A stretch of 64,000 nt of DNA from Halopseudomonas pelagia CL-AP6 (GCF_000410875.1 NZ_AROI01000007.1:43315-107314); one strand, 5' to 3'. Positions 20,236 to 29,509 are shown, counted from the stretch's first letter. Notes: generated from the sequence alone by a model not told the origin. Made by a program: numbers and translations.

Positions 20236-20943
20236 ATGCCCTGTCACACCCCCGTAATTGTTGCCCTGGATTTCCCTGACGCATCAACCGCCATCGCGTT
20301 GGCCAAACAGCTTGACCCGAGCAAGTGTCGTGTCAAGGTCGGTAAGGAGCTGTTTACCAGCAGCGGTCCATCCATTGTCGAAGCGCTGCATCAGTTGGGC
20401 TTTGAAGTCTTTCTCGATCTCAAGTTTCACGATATCCCAAATACTACTGCCAGCGCTGTGGTGGCTGCGGCGGAGCTGGGCGTGTGGATGGTCAACGTGC
20501 ATGCCGGAGGTGGTCGGCGGATGATGGAAGCCTGTCGCGAGGCATTGGATAGCCGCCGAGGTCACCGTCCTTTATTGACTGCGGTGACCGTTCTCACCAG
20601 TCTTGAGCAGGAAGATTTGCTCGAGGTAGGGGTCGATATTGAACCCATGGTGCAGGTTCAGCGGCTCGCTCGTTTGACCCAGGAATGTGGTCTGGACGGT
20701 GTGGTGTGTTCCGCCCGTGAAGCCAAGGCGCTGCGCAGTGCTTTGGGTAATGAACTGCTGCTGGTCACCCCAGGCATTCGGCCAGCTGACGCCGCTGCCG
20801 ATGATCAGAGGCGCATTGTGACGCCGCAGCAGGCTGTAGAGAATGGTAGCAGCTACCTGGTTATAGGTCGCCCGATCACTAGGGCGGAGGCGCCAGCAGA
20901 GGCGCTTGCTGAAATACTAGCCGAGCTCTCTGCCAGCGCGTGA
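20236..20943 (+). CDS. pyrF: Orotidine 5'-phosphate decarboxylase
   Basis: A 235-residue TIM-barrel enzyme that makes UMP from OMP. The signature [12 protein letters not shown] with the catalytic Asp-Lys-Asp set is at about residues 59-70; the phosphate-binding end reads [15 protein letters not shown] 20236 is favoured because AGGAT lies six bases upstream and the length matches Pseudomonas PyrF; in-frame upstream starts would overlap lapB. Confidence 0.96.
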   Translation: MPCHTPVIVALDFPDASTAIALAKQLDPSKCRVKVGKELFTSSGPSIVEALHQLGFEVFLDLKFHDIPNTTASAVVAAAELGVWMVNVHAGGGRRMMEACREALDSRRGHRPLLTAVTVLTSLEQEDLLEVGVDIEPMVQVQRLARLTQECGLDGVVCSAREAKALRSALGNELLLVTPGIRPADAAADDQRRIVTPQQAVENGSSYLVIGRPITRAEAPAEALAEILAELSASA

Positions 20944-20949
20944 TTCAGC

Positions 20950-22005
20950 TCAAGGCGTGATGGCTATCTTCAGAACACCGTCGCGCTGATGACTGAACAG
21001 GTCGTATGCGGCGACAATGTCGTCCAGCTTGAAGCGGTGTGTCACCATCGCTGTCAGGTCGACCCGGCCTGATGCGACCACCTCCATCAACCGGCGCATA
21101 CGTTCTTTTCCGCCCGGGCACAGGGTGGTGATGATTTTGTGATCGCCCAACCCGGCCGCTATCGCATCCAGCGGCATTGACAGTTTGCCTGAGTATACGC
21201 CCAGGCTTGACAGCGTACCCCCGGGCTTGAGTGCCCGCAGGCAGGACTCGAAGGTTTGCTGAGTCCCCAGGGCCTCGATGGCCACGTCTACCCCTTTGCC
21301 GGCGGTAATGGCCATGATCTGTTCCAGCGGGTCTTGTTGCTTGAAGTTGATGGTGATGTCGGCGCCCAGGCGCTTGGCGATTTCCAGGCGCTCAGCAACG
21401 CTATCTACTACGATGATCCGCGTGGCGCCCATCAGTTTTGCGCCCGCCGTGGCACACAGGCCGATTGGCCCCTGGGCAAAGATCACCACGGTGTCGCCTA
21501 TGCGAATACCACCGCTCTCTGCGCCACCAAAACCGGTGCTCATGATGTCTGGGCACATGAGCACCTGTTCGTCGCTGAGGCCGTCCGGTACCGGCGTCAG
21601 ATTGGCCTGGGCGTTGGGGATCAGCACATACTCGGCCTGGCAGCCATCAATGGTGTTGCCTAATTGCCAGCCGCCCATCGCTTTGCCGCCGCACTGGCTG
21701 GAGATGCCGTCCAGACAGGGGTGACATTGGCCGCAGGGGGTGATAGCACCGGCGATGACCCGTTGACCTATCTGATAATCGCGCACGGCGCTGCCGAGTT
21801 TCTCGATGACGCCTACCGGCTCATGACCTATGATCAGGCCAGGCGTTACCGGATACTCACCCTTGAGAATATGCACGTCTGTGCCGCAGATAGTGGTAGT
21901 GGTAACGCGCAATAGAGCATCGGTAGGGCCGGGTTCAGGAATCGGGCGCTGCTGGATTTCTATGCGGCCAGGTTCGAGCCAGACGGCTGCTTTCATGGTG
22001 GTCAT
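20950..22005 (-). CDS. Zinc-dependent secondary-alcohol-type dehydrogenase
   Basis: A 351-residue medium-chain dehydrogenase. The catalytic zinc ligands appear in TICGTDVH, GHEPVG and CPDIMSTGFGGAE, and four cysteines of a structural zinc site occur in CGQCHPCLDGISSQC. The CPDIMSTGFGGAE stretch with Asp as third ligand resembles bacterial secondary alcohol dehydrogenases such as the Thermoanaerobacter enzyme. The GxGPIG-like element FAQGPIGLCA marks the NAD(P) fold. An AGGAG ribosome site precedes ATG 22005. A perfect Anr/FNR box upstream suggests oxygen-limited expression. The substrate is not determined by sequence. Confidence 0.85.
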   Translation of the reverse strand: MTTMKAAVWLEPGRIEIQQRPIPEPGPTDALLRVTTTTICGTDVHILKGEYPVTPGLIIGHEPVGVIEKLGSAVRDYQIGQRVIAGAITPCGQCHPCLDGISSQCGGKAMGGWQLGNTIDGCQAEYVLIPNAQANLTPVPDGLSDEQVLMCPDIMSTGFGGAESGGIRIGDTVVIFAQGPIGLCATAGAKLMGATRIIVVDSVAERLEIAKRLGADITINFKQQDPLEQIMAITAGKGVDVAIEALGTQQTFESCLRALKPGGTLSSLGVYSGKLSMPLDAIAAGLGDHKIITTLCPGGKERMRRLMEVVASGRVDLTAMVTHRFKLDDIVAAYDLFSHQRDGVLKIAITP

Positions 22006-22048
22006 GGCGGGGGGCTCCTGCTAATCAGGGGAATTAGGTTAGTTTCTG

Positions 22049-22089
22049 AGTCTAGCCCCCCTGGTCGGGCAGGCATTGATCTGGATCAA
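22049..22089 (-). promoter_or_regulatory. Anr/FNR box and -10 element for the alcohol dehydrogenase
   Basis: TTGATctggATCAA at 22076-22089 is a perfect match to the FNR/Anr palindrome. On the minus strand a TAGACT -10 lies at 22054-22049, with 31 bp between centres, which is the spacing of an activator at -41.5. The box overlaps the stop codon of the upstream DUF6279 gene. Confidence 0.75.
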
Positions 22090-22946
22090 GCCTGACTCGG
22101 TGGGGCGCATTGCAAACGCTGAAGATCCCTATCAAGTTGCTCGAATTGCTTGTCCATCCGAGCGCGCTGCGCATCGGTGGCCATACCGAGTACATCGCTC
22201 AGCATGGCCGCACCCTTGCGGCTGGTTACCTTGGTGCTTTCCCTGAACGCTTCGGTCCAGTAACGCTGCCGCTCCACCAATAGGTCGTTGATGTGCGTAG
22301 TGAAGCCTTCTTCATAGCGGCTATTCAGCGCGACAACAAGTTGCTGTTGCCAATGTTGACGGTTTTCCAACCAGATAGTGTTTTGACCCTCCAGTTCAGC
22401 AGACCAGCTATCAATTCGGCTGCGCTGTTCTTCGCTAAGACGGCCGAGCCAGCGGTTCAGGCGCTTTTCCAGACGCTCGGCACGTTGCTGTGCCTGGGCT
22501 GCTGGATCGGGAGCAACGAACTTGGCATGCATGTCCTGCTGTTGCTCAGCCAAATTGGCTTGCAGGGCGGCGATTTGTGAGTGGTCCAGCTTGCGGAAAA
22601 GTTCAGCTAGCGTCGGGGCTATTTCATGCAGCACTCGATCAACGGCAGGCATCAGCTGCGGAACTTGTTCCAGTAGAATGCTGGCCGGCAGATCATGGGT
22701 GTCAAGGGTGTTCTGCAGCCCTGCCAGCAAGGGTCTATAACGGGGGATCTCGGTACTGCAATGCCAAGCCAGGTGCTCATCTATCCGTGCCGAGAGCCAG
22801 CTTTTTTGCGTGCGACTCAGGGGGACATAATCGCTGGTTTTCCAGTTGATAAGCCAGTTCAGATTGTTGTAAGCCAGGCGCGCGGAACTGCAAGAAGACA
22901 GTGCCAGCAGGCATATAAGAAGGAGGAGGGATCGAAACAGGTACAT
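22086..22946 (-). CDS. DUF6279 family lipoprotein
   Basis: A 286-residue protein beginning MYLFRSLLLLICLL and carrying a lipobox LSSC, so the mature protein starts at Cys about residue 19. The rest is mostly charged alpha-helix with Gln/Arg-rich stretches (RAERLEKRLNRWLGRLSEEQ). The pattern NWLINWKTSDYVPLSRTQK after the lipobox is typical of DUF6279. The function is unknown. ATG 22946 is chosen because it puts the signal peptide at the N-terminus; a longer frame reaches 23018. Confidence 0.8.
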   Translation of the reverse strand: MYLFRSLLLLICLLALSSCSSARLAYNNLNWLINWKTSDYVPLSRTQKSWLSARIDEHLAWHCSTEIPRYRPLLAGLQNTLDTHDLPASILLEQVPQLMPAVDRVLHEIAPTLAELFRKLDHSQIAALQANLAEQQQDMHAKFVAPDPAAQAQQRAERLEKRLNRWLGRLSEEQRSRIDSWSAELEGQNTIWLENRQHWQQQLVVALNSRYEEGFTTHINDLLVERQRYWTEAFRESTKVTSRKGAAMLSDVLGMATDAQRARMDKQFEQLDRDLQRLQCAPPSQA

Positions 22947-23067
22947 GCCAGGCCCAGTATTCAAATTGGATCTTTTCCAGAGTAGCGCCATCACGGATTT
23001 GACGGCGAAGAAAAGCATGTCCTGAGGTGTCGTAGCCCCCTTGCTAATAAGCTAGTTCCGCGTTTCT

Positions 23068-23487
23068 TTATTCCAGTATGTTGAGCAGAATTGCTTCGAC
23101 AATACCGGTGGTTGCAGTGACCAGCACGGCGTCGGTGCCTACCTGGCGCCAGTCGTAACCGGGATATTGGGGCAGGCGCGACTCCAGGCGTCCGTCAAAG
23201 CGTTTGGCGATACCAGGCGGCAGCGGCTTACCCCGGGCCACATTTTTGCGGATACCGGGCGGTAGCGGCTTTGCCGGCTCGAGGTAGTTACGCTGATCTC
23301 TGAAGATGCTGCGAATGACGCTTTCCTCAAGGGTCACCGACTGCTGGTCTTGTTGGTGATGGTCGGGTTTTCCAGCTTTGTTGCCCTTGGCGTGAGGTGG
23401 TGGTTGGGCAAGCACACTGGTCGAGGCCAGCGCCAGTATCAGCGTAATTGCAGAAAGTTGGGTAAAGACAGTTGAAAAAGGGGGCAT
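23068..23487 (-). CDS. CigR-like exported protein
   Basis: A 139-residue protein with a signal peptide ending about ALASTSVLAQ, a His/Gln/Lys-rich linker, a duplicated motif KPLPPGIRKNVARGKPLPPGI, and a hydrophobic C-terminal segment TGIVEAILLNILE. The PPGI(A/R)K duplication is characteristic of the family that includes Salmonella CigR, an anti-virulence regulator. In non-pathogens the role is unclear. An AGGAG site lies 7 bp before ATG 23487. Confidence 0.72.
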   Translation of the reverse strand: MPPFSTVFTQLSAITLILALASTSVLAQPPPHAKGNKAGKPDHHQQDQQSVTLEESVIRSIFRDQRNYLEPAKPLPPGIRKNVARGKPLPPGIAKRFDGRLESRLPQYPGYDWRQVGTDAVLVTATTGIVEAILLNILE

Positions 23488-23546
23488 GTTGTTTCTCCTG
23501 TGTTCAATTAGAGCATACGAAGATCGGGAGGTTCCTAGGGCGTGCA

Positions 23547-24719
23547 CTAATGACGTATATCAGCGACTTTCAGCATGCAGATAAAGCTGATTAACAAGGC
23601 CGCGGCACCAAACCAAAGACTGCCTTGCAAGGTGATGCCATAGTCAAATCCCACGCGCACCAGCCACGGGCCGATCAGTTGAGTAAAGCCGTACAGGGCA
23701 ATCAGTGCTGCGGAAAGCCGTGGCCCCTGAGTGGGTTGCAGGCTGCGCGCCAAGCGCTGGGTCAGGAGTACTGCGCCGAGAAAGCAACCGCCGATCAACA
23801 AGCTGCACAGTGCCAACCCCCATTGCGGCGGAAGTAACAGTGCGCAGAGCACGCCCAGCAATTGCAGCGCATAGTTACAGATAAGCATATTGCGGTCGCC
23901 AAACTGGCTGCCCAATCGGTTCCATAGCCAGGTCGAGGGCAAGGCGGCAATTGAAACGATAAGCCAGCTTTGACTGACCATCGGTGATCCTTTGCCCAAT
24001 TGCAGACTGGCGAGCATGGGCAGAAAGGTCATCGGCAGGATGTAACCCAGTCCGGCCCCGGCATATGCGAAGAACAGCGTCTGGCTGTGGCGATCAAACA
24101 GGGCCTGGCGCTTGGGTGCTATCGCATGATCGGTTTTTGCTGGCGGTATGGGCAGTCTGCTCAAGGTCAGCCAGCTCCAGTAGCCCAATGGAATGCTCAG
24201 CAGGGCGGCAGGCCACCAGCGCGCTGCGCCGGTAAGCCAACCATCTCCCAGGCTTACCAATGCACTTGATAAGAGTAAGCCGAGGCCTACCCCCAGGTAG
24301 ATCAGGCCGCTGGCGCGTATGCGTCCGTTGACTGCCAGCCATTCGAGGATTAGCGCGGGCACCAGTACGAATACCATCCCGTTACTAATCCCATTTCCCA
24401 AGCGCAACATGCCAATGGCCCACAAGGAATCGGATTGGGTCAGACTGAGCAGCGTTACGCAATGCAGTGCCAGTGCCCAGGGGATGGCCCGGTGGATGGC
24501 AGCCGGTGTCGCCCAGCGGATAGCCAGTAGTGCGCCGAGCAGATAACCCACATAGTTCCAGCTGGCAATATCCGCAGCCTGGCCGAGCGCCAATTGGCCG
24601 TCGGCAACCAGACGTGGCATCAAGGGAGTGTATACGAACCGGCCCAAGCCATGTACCACCAACAGTAACAGGGCGCCTGCTGAAACGACTCGGATGATGG
24701 ACGGATGGTGAGATGGCAC
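23547..24719 (-). CDS. YbfB/YjiJ family MFS transporter
   Basis: A 390-residue protein with about 12 hydrophobic helices. The N-terminal GLGRFVYTPLMPRLVADGQL resembles the YbfB/YjiJ MFS family signature (PF06779), which places GRF-Y-P-LP in helix 1. Substrates of this family are not firmly known. It is transcribed away from the GPH transporter across a 367-bp gap. Confidence 0.82.
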   Translation of the reverse strand: MPSHHPSIIRVVSAGALLLLVVHGLGRFVYTPLMPRLVADGQLALGQAADIASWNYVGYLLGALLAIRWATPAAIHRAIPWALALHCVTLLSLTQSDSLWAIGMLRLGNGISNGMVFVLVPALILEWLAVNGRIRASGLIYLGVGLGLLLSSALVSLGDGWLTGAARWWPAALLSIPLGYWSWLTLSRLPIPPAKTDHAIAPKRQALFDRHSQTLFFAYAGAGLGYILPMTFLPMLASLQLGKGSPMVSQSWLIVSIAALPSTWLWNRLGSQFGDRNMLICNYALQLLGVLCALLLPPQWGLALCSLLIGGCFLGAVLLTQRLARSLQPTQGPRLSAALIALYGFTQLIGPWLVRVGFDYGITLQGSLWFGAAALLISFICMLKVADIRH

Positions 24720-25086
24720 GTTGCGCTCCTGGGTTGGGAGTATCTTACCGGTCCTGGGGTGTCGCTTCCATTGCTCATTGCAGCCGTCATAAGGGAGCTG
24801 AATAAGGTTAATCGGGTCTGCATATAATGCCGGCAGGGCTCATGAATCCTAGCTTTGCGTGAGACTGGAGCGTTGCTCCCGAGGCCGCTTTGCCGACTCA
24901 TGCTTGGCTGCCCCCGAGCATGGTTGTAATGGTGGCGCACTGGCATAGAATCGGGTGAGCAAAAGGCGTCAGTGTTGCGCTAACGCGCCATAAGCGGTGT
25001 TTTCTCAGCCATTGCGGCTGAGTTGATAAGAACAAAAAATCACCAGGCTTTTTCCAGGTCTGAGTGGTTCTTTACAGGGGTGAATA
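24720..25086. other. Divergent intergenic region between two transporter genes
   Basis: No gene is visible in these 367 bp. A plus-strand TATAAT is at 24823-24828 without a convincing -35. A perfect 7-bp hairpin (ctcagcc / ggctgag) lies at 25004-25022 in the presumed leader of the downstream GPH gene. Otherwise nothing distinctive. Confidence 0.5.
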
Positions 25087-26523
25087 ATGAGTCAGTCCGG
25101 CATTCTCAAACGTTCCACCATCCTTATCCATGGGTCAGTAGGCATGCCACTGGCCATCATCGGTTATCCGCTCGTGGTTTACCTGCCACCCTTCTACGCC
25201 CAGGAGGTTGGATTAAACATGGCGCTAATGGCGCTGGTGTTGGTGTTCGCACGTATGACCGACGTGATCACTGATCCGCTGATTGGTACCCTCAGTGATC
25301 GTTGGCAGACGCGCATCGGCCGTCGCAAGCCGTGGCTGATTATGGGTGTCCCGCTCATGTTGATAGGCACTGTCATGATCTTTATGCCGCCAGAGGGAAT
25401 AGGCATTGGCCATCTGCTGATCTGGACAGTGATCATGTATCTCGGCTGGACCATGGTCACCTTGCCTTACGGTGCCTGGGGTGCAGAGTTATCGCCGCTG
25501 TACCATCAGCGCAGCCGGGTCACCGCTTCGCGGGAAGGTTTTGTGCTGATTGGCCTGTTCCTGGCAGCATTGGCGCCGGCCATTGTGCAGTCGATGGGTA
25601 CCCGGTTTCAGGCTGGTGAGACTGACGGTTTCTGGATGGGAGTGGTGGTCTGGGCAGTGGGTACCGACGGGCAATTGGGTACCGGTTACGGTCCGATTCT
25701 GGCGGGGATGGCTTGGTTGTTACTGATCCTGCTGCCGTTAACAGTCCTTCTGGTCGTGACCAAAGTCAAAGAGGCTCCACCGCAGTCGGTTCAGCGCACC
25801 GACTGGAAAAAGGGTATGCGGGTGTTGAAGAACAATGGCCCGTTCAAGCGCATGATGCTGATGTTATTGATCGTAGTGACTGGCGAATCCTTTCGTAACG
25901 CCTTGTCGGTGTTCTTCATGCAGCACGTCATTCAGATTCAGGCGCAGATCGGTTTGATGTACCTGCTGTATTTCGGCGTGGGTATTCTCGGTATTCCGTT
26001 CTGGTTGATTCTCGGCAAGCGCATTGGCAAGCACAAGGCGTTCTGCGTCGCGGTGGGTGTTTCCAGCGCCAGCATCCTGGGTATGTTTTTCCTCCAGGCC
26101 GGACAGATAATGCCTTTTGCGATCATGTTTGCGCTGAAAGGCTTCTGTTTTGCCGCGTTCCAATTCCTGCCTTTGTCGATGCTGGCGGATATCGTCGATC
26201 TGGATACCGCGCGCAGCAAGGAGCATCGCACTGGGCTGTTTTTCGCCATGTCCGGTATGGCGCAGAAGTTTGCTATGGCTATTGGTCTGGGCCTGTCGCT
26301 TGGGCTGCTGGCGCTGGTCGGCTTTGACGCTACCGCGTCCACCCATTCGGATGCTCAACTGATGGCACTGCGGCTGCTGTATATCATCGGCCCAGTCGTG
26401 CTCTATATGCTGGCCTTTGCTGTCGCCTGGAAGTATCCGCTCACCGCAGTCCGGCAGGAGCGTATTCATCAGTGGGTGATGCGGCGCAATGCGCGGCTGC
26501 AGTTGGAACCTCAGCAACCCTGA
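25087..26523 (+). CDS. GPH family sodium/sugar-type symporter (MFS)
   Basis: A 478-residue membrane protein with about 12 helices. The N-terminal YPLVVYLPPFYAQEVGLN and the loop DVITDPLIGTLSDRWQTRIG followed by RRKPWLIMG are hallmarks of the glycoside-pentoside-hexuronide cation symporter family (PF13347). PYGAWGAELSP is another family block. An AGGGG ribosome site precedes the ATG. No sugar-metabolism genes lie nearby, so the substrate is unknown. Confidence 0.85.
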   Translation: MSQSGILKRSTILIHGSVGMPLAIIGYPLVVYLPPFYAQEVGLNMALMALVLVFARMTDVITDPLIGTLSDRWQTRIGRRKPWLIMGVPLMLIGTVMIFMPPEGIGIGHLLIWTVIMYLGWTMVTLPYGAWGAELSPLYHQRSRVTASREGFVLIGLFLAALAPAIVQSMGTRFQAGETDGFWMGVVVWAVGTDGQLGTGYGPILAGMAWLLLILLPLTVLLVVTKVKEAPPQSVQRTDWKKGMRVLKNNGPFKRMMLMLLIVVTGESFRNALSVFFMQHVIQIQAQIGLMYLLYFGVGILGIPFWLILGKRIGKHKAFCVAVGVSSASILGMFFLQAGQIMPFAIMFALKGFCFAAFQFLPLSMLADIVDLDTARSKEHRTGLFFAMSGMAQKFAMAIGLGLSLGLLALVGFDATASTHSDAQLMALRLLYIIGPVVLYMLAFAVAWKYPLTAVRQERIHQWVMRRNARLQLEPQQP

Positions 26524-26565
26524 AGCCAGGCCGCCCCCCTCGGCCCAAGGGACGGGCGGCTGGCT
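26524..26565 (+). terminator. GC-rich hairpin after the GPH transporter gene
   Basis: Arms agccagg-ccgccc and gggcggctggct pair with one bulge right after the stop codon. There is no T-run, so termination strength is doubtful. Confidence 0.35.
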
Positions 26566-26716
26566 TGACGGCGATATCTGCTGGGTCTTTGTTCCGCTAT
26601 GCTGTGATCTCATATGAGTAACAGCTGAAAAGGAATGCTCGGCACATGTCCCATCCCTCGCCTTATCCGCAGTGCATTGTTGTGTTCCATTCGCAGAGCC
26701 TGAGAGGAGGGTGCTG

Positions 26717-27688
26717 ATGCCGTTAAGTCTGCAGCAGCGCGACCTGCTTTTGAATTGGGCAGAAAGACAGTATCTGGATAGGCAGCAATTGAGCGCCTTG
26801 GCTGGTGAGGGTCAGCTTGCTCCCGCTAGCAGTCAGTGGCAATACCTGCTGGATCGTTTGCTGGCTGGCGCCGGCGTCTTGCTGGTGAGTATAGGTGTCG
26901 TGTTTTTCTTTGCCTGGAACTGGGACGAGTTACCGCGTTTTGCCAAATTCGCAGTTGCCGCTGGCGTGCTCAGCAGTTTTACCGTATTGGCCTTGTTCAG
27001 TGTGCATCGCTCGGTAGTGCAGCAGTCAGCGTTGCTGGGATGCTGTATCGCCACCGGTGCTTTGCTGGCGCTGATTGGTCAGACCTATCAGACCGGCGCG
27101 GATATCTGGCAGCTGTTCGCTGCTTGGGCCGTGTTGATGCTGCCATGGGTACTGCTGTCACGCTCCACTGCGTGCTGGGCTTTGTGTTGGGCAGTGGCCA
27201 ATCTGGCGTTGCTACGCTTTTTCGCGGCCTCCATGTGGTTTGGTCTGTTTGCTGGATTCAGTGGGCAGCAGGCGTTGTTAACTATTGCCTTGGCGAATCT
27301 TGCTGCCCTGCTGCTGTTTGAAATCGGGGGCGGCAAACTGCTTGGCCACCGGGGTAGGAGTCTACCCAGACTTTGCGCACTGGCCGGCCTGAGCGCGCTG
27401 CTGCTGGGGGCGATCATGGGTTGGTGGCAGGCAGCCTTCGCGCCGCTGCTGATTGGTTTTGCGCTGAGCGTCGCAGTGGGTGTGCCATTGTACCGCTGGT
27501 GGCGCCTGGATTTGCCGATTCTGGCGCTGCTGCTGTTTGGGCTTGTCGCGCTGGGGGCAGCTGGGTTGTTCAGGGTACTGATAGAGCACGAGGGCTTCTT
27601 CGCTTTTAATGCCATCGGCCTCTTTGTGGTGGTCAGTAGCGCGCTGGCCTCGCTCTGGCTGCACCGGGTCTACCGGGGAGGGCGCTGA
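26717..27688 (+). CDS. DUF2157 domain membrane protein
   Basis: A 323-residue protein. Residues 1-45 are soluble and helical (LSLQQRDLLLNWAERQYLDR), followed by about ten hydrophobic helices, the layout of DUF2157 (PF09925). The ATG at 26717 follows AGGAGGG, so the longer frame from 26672 is rejected. Its stop overlaps the next gene in a TGATG junction. Family function is unknown. Confidence 0.83.
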   Translation: MPLSLQQRDLLLNWAERQYLDRQQLSALAGEGQLAPASSQWQYLLDRLLAGAGVLLVSIGVVFFFAWNWDELPRFAKFAVAAGVLSSFTVLALFSVHRSVVQQSALLGCCIATGALLALIGQTYQTGADIWQLFAAWAVLMLPWVLLSRSTACWALCWAVANLALLRFFAASMWFGLFAGFSGQQALLTIALANLAALLLFEIGGGKLLGHRGRSLPRLCALAGLSALLLGAIMGWWQAAFAPLLIGFALSVAVGVPLYRWWRLDLPILALLLFGLVALGAAGLFRVLIEHEGFFAFNAIGLFVVVSSALASLWLHRVYRGGR

Positions 27689-28749
27689 TGGACAAGGCTG
27701 ATCTACAATATTTGCTGGCTCATATCCAGCAACGTACCGGTTTGAGTGAGGAGCAGCGTACACGCTTGCTGGCGGGGGTTGATTCACCCTGGTGGTTATC
27801 GGTCTTGCTGGGGTTGGCTGCCTGGGTCTCGTCCTTGTTTCTTATGGGCTCATTGCTCGGCCCCTCGGCATTGCTGCTGGACGGGCCGGTGGGCATAGGC
27901 TTGGCAGGCCTGTTGATGTTGTGCGCCGGGCTGTGGTTGTTTGGCCGTATGGGGGTGTTCTTCGAGCAAATGGGACTGGCTTTTGCGCTCGGAGGCCAGG
28001 GCCTGTTGGTGTATGTGCTGGCCGATGCAATGGGGTCGAGCGAGGCGCTCCGGTCTGCGGCTATTGTTTGTCTGCCATTGTCAGCCATTCTGCTGCTAGG
28101 GCCAGGGTCGATGCTCTACCGGCGCATTTGTGGGTTGCTGGTATTGGGCAGCATTGCTGTCCTGCTCGAGAGTGGGCCAGGGCTGGCACTGTACGGGCTG
28201 CTGCTGGCCTGCGTGGCCACAGTCTCATGGTTGCGGCGTTTGCATTGGGCTGGCGATGGCCTTGCATTACATCTGCGTGCGCTGAGCGATGCAGCAACGC
28301 TCATGGCGTTATTACTGGCGATGTATGGCCATCAAGGTGTGCTCGACGCGATGACAGGGCACATGTCCGTGCTGACAGTATCGCCTGGAGTGTGGCTGCT
28401 GATTCACGCCGGGCCTGGTTTGTTATTGCTATTGACGCTTGCGTGGTTGCTGCGCGGTCAACCGGTAAAAGCGCGCAGTGCTGGGTTGCTGGCCGCCGGG
28501 CTGTTAATACTGCTTACCTACCAGGCTCCGGGTTTGCTGATCAGTTTGGCGCTAGGTTTGTGCGTTTATCATGCGGGCAGCCGCAGCTGGTGCATGGTAG
28601 TTCCGGCTTTCGCCCTGTTTTATCTCGGGGAGTTCTATTACAGCCTGCACCTCTCGCTGTTGCACAAGTCATTGCTGCTCTGCGCTAGCGGTTTTTTGTT
28701 ACTGGTGATCAGGCTCGGAATGAGACGTCTGTTTTGGAGCCCACTATGA
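27688..28749 (+). CDS. DUF4401 domain membrane protein
   Basis: A 353-residue polytopic membrane protein with a short soluble N-terminus (LAHIQQRTGLSEEQRTRLL) and about ten helices, the DUF4401 architecture. It overlaps DUF2157 upstream by 1 bp and the GDYXXLXY gene downstream by 4 bp, so the three are translationally coupled and probably act together. No function is established. Confidence 0.82.
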   Translation: MDKADLQYLLAHIQQRTGLSEEQRTRLLAGVDSPWWLSVLLGLAAWVSSLFLMGSLLGPSALLLDGPVGIGLAGLLMLCAGLWLFGRMGVFFEQMGLAFALGGQGLLVYVLADAMGSSEALRSAAIVCLPLSAILLLGPGSMLYRRICGLLVLGSIAVLLESGPGLALYGLLLACVATVSWLRRLHWAGDGLALHLRALSDAATLMALLLAMYGHQGVLDAMTGHMSVLTVSPGVWLLIHAGPGLLLLLTLAWLLRGQPVKARSAGLLAAGLLILLTYQAPGLLISLALGLCVYHAGSRSWCMVVPAFALFYLGEFYYSLHLSLLHKSLLLCASGFLLLVIRLGMRRLFWSPL

Positions 28750-29264
28750 CGCTGACGCGGTGGTGGCCGGCAATGGTAGGAGCGTGGCTACTGGTAATGG
28801 TAGCGGCCACCATGGCAATCATCGGCCATGAGCGCACCCTGCGCGACGGTCAACTGGTGTATCTGGAGCTGGCTCCGGTGGATCCGCGCTCACTGATGCA
28901 GGGCGACTATATGGCGCTGGAGTTTGCGTTGAATCGCGAATTGGAAGCGCAGATGACACTGCAGAAAATGGAAGGCGGGGAGCAATCTGCTTTCGCGCTG
29001 TTGGCGGTGGATGATCTGGGTCGGACGTCCTTGGTTGGCTTGGCAGATGCCGTCGATAGCGCAGATGATCAAGTAAGCATGCGTGTACGCCAGCAAGGCA
29101 GCCGGTTCAGCCTGGGACCCAATGCCTTTTTCTTCCAGGAGGGCACTGCAGCTGTTTACGAACAGGCACGTTGGGGCGGCTTTCGCGTAGCGGAAGATGG
29201 GGCGGCGTTATTGGTGAGCTTGCATGACGAGGAGCTGAAGGCGCTGGGGTTTAGCCGGCGCTGA
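28746..29264 (+). CDS. GDYXXLXY domain protein
   Basis: A 172-residue protein with one N-terminal transmembrane helix (about residues 7-27) and an extracytoplasmic domain that contains the defining motif GDYMALEF around residue 57. The preceding VDPRSLMQ is also typical. The start is ATG 28746, overlapping the DUF4401 stop. It is the usual third member of the DUF2157-DUF4401-GDYXXLXY set. Confidence 0.85.
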   Translation: MTLTRWWPAMVGAWLLVMVAATMAIIGHERTLRDGQLVYLELAPVDPRSLMQGDYMALEFALNRELEAQMTLQKMEGGEQSAFALLAVDDLGRTSLVGLADAVDSADDQVSMRVRQQGSRFSLGPNAFFFQEGTAAVYEQARWGGFRVAEDGAALLVSLHDEELKALGFSRR

Positions 29265-29332
29265 ACGGTGGGCTGGACTCAATGAGTAGCGGTCTAGCCC
29301 TTACCGTAATGCAGTTGGATGATGCTCGGCGC

Positions 29333-29509
29333 TTACTTGGCCGGACGACCTGGACGAGGGGCACCGTAAACCTGGCCACTCTTGCCATTGGGAATTTTCT
29401 GAATCTCACCGCCAGAGGCGATAAAAGCATCAATCTGGTTATCAATGGATTTGCTAGTGGCGACGGCTGCGTCGGCCTTGCGTTTGCTTGGGGCGGTTTT
29501 TGCTGACAT
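29333..29509 (-). CDS. Small basic conserved-looking protein (58 aa)
   Basis: A 58-codon frame from ATG 29509 to TAA 29333, with a CAGG ribosome site six bases upstream. The N-terminal 20 residues are Lys/Ala-rich, followed by SIDNQIDAFIASGGEIQKIP and a Gly/Pro/Arg-rich C-terminus ending GRPAK. The composition (no rare residues, coherent amphipathic core, proper start context) is that of a real small protein; similar small putative regulators occur near slyD-like genes in Pseudomonas, but I cannot assign a function. It is convergent with the GDYXXLXY gene. Confidence 0.7.
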   Translation of the reverse strand: MSAKTAPSKRKADAAVATSKSIDNQIDAFIASGGEIQKIPNGKSGQVYGAPRPGRPAK

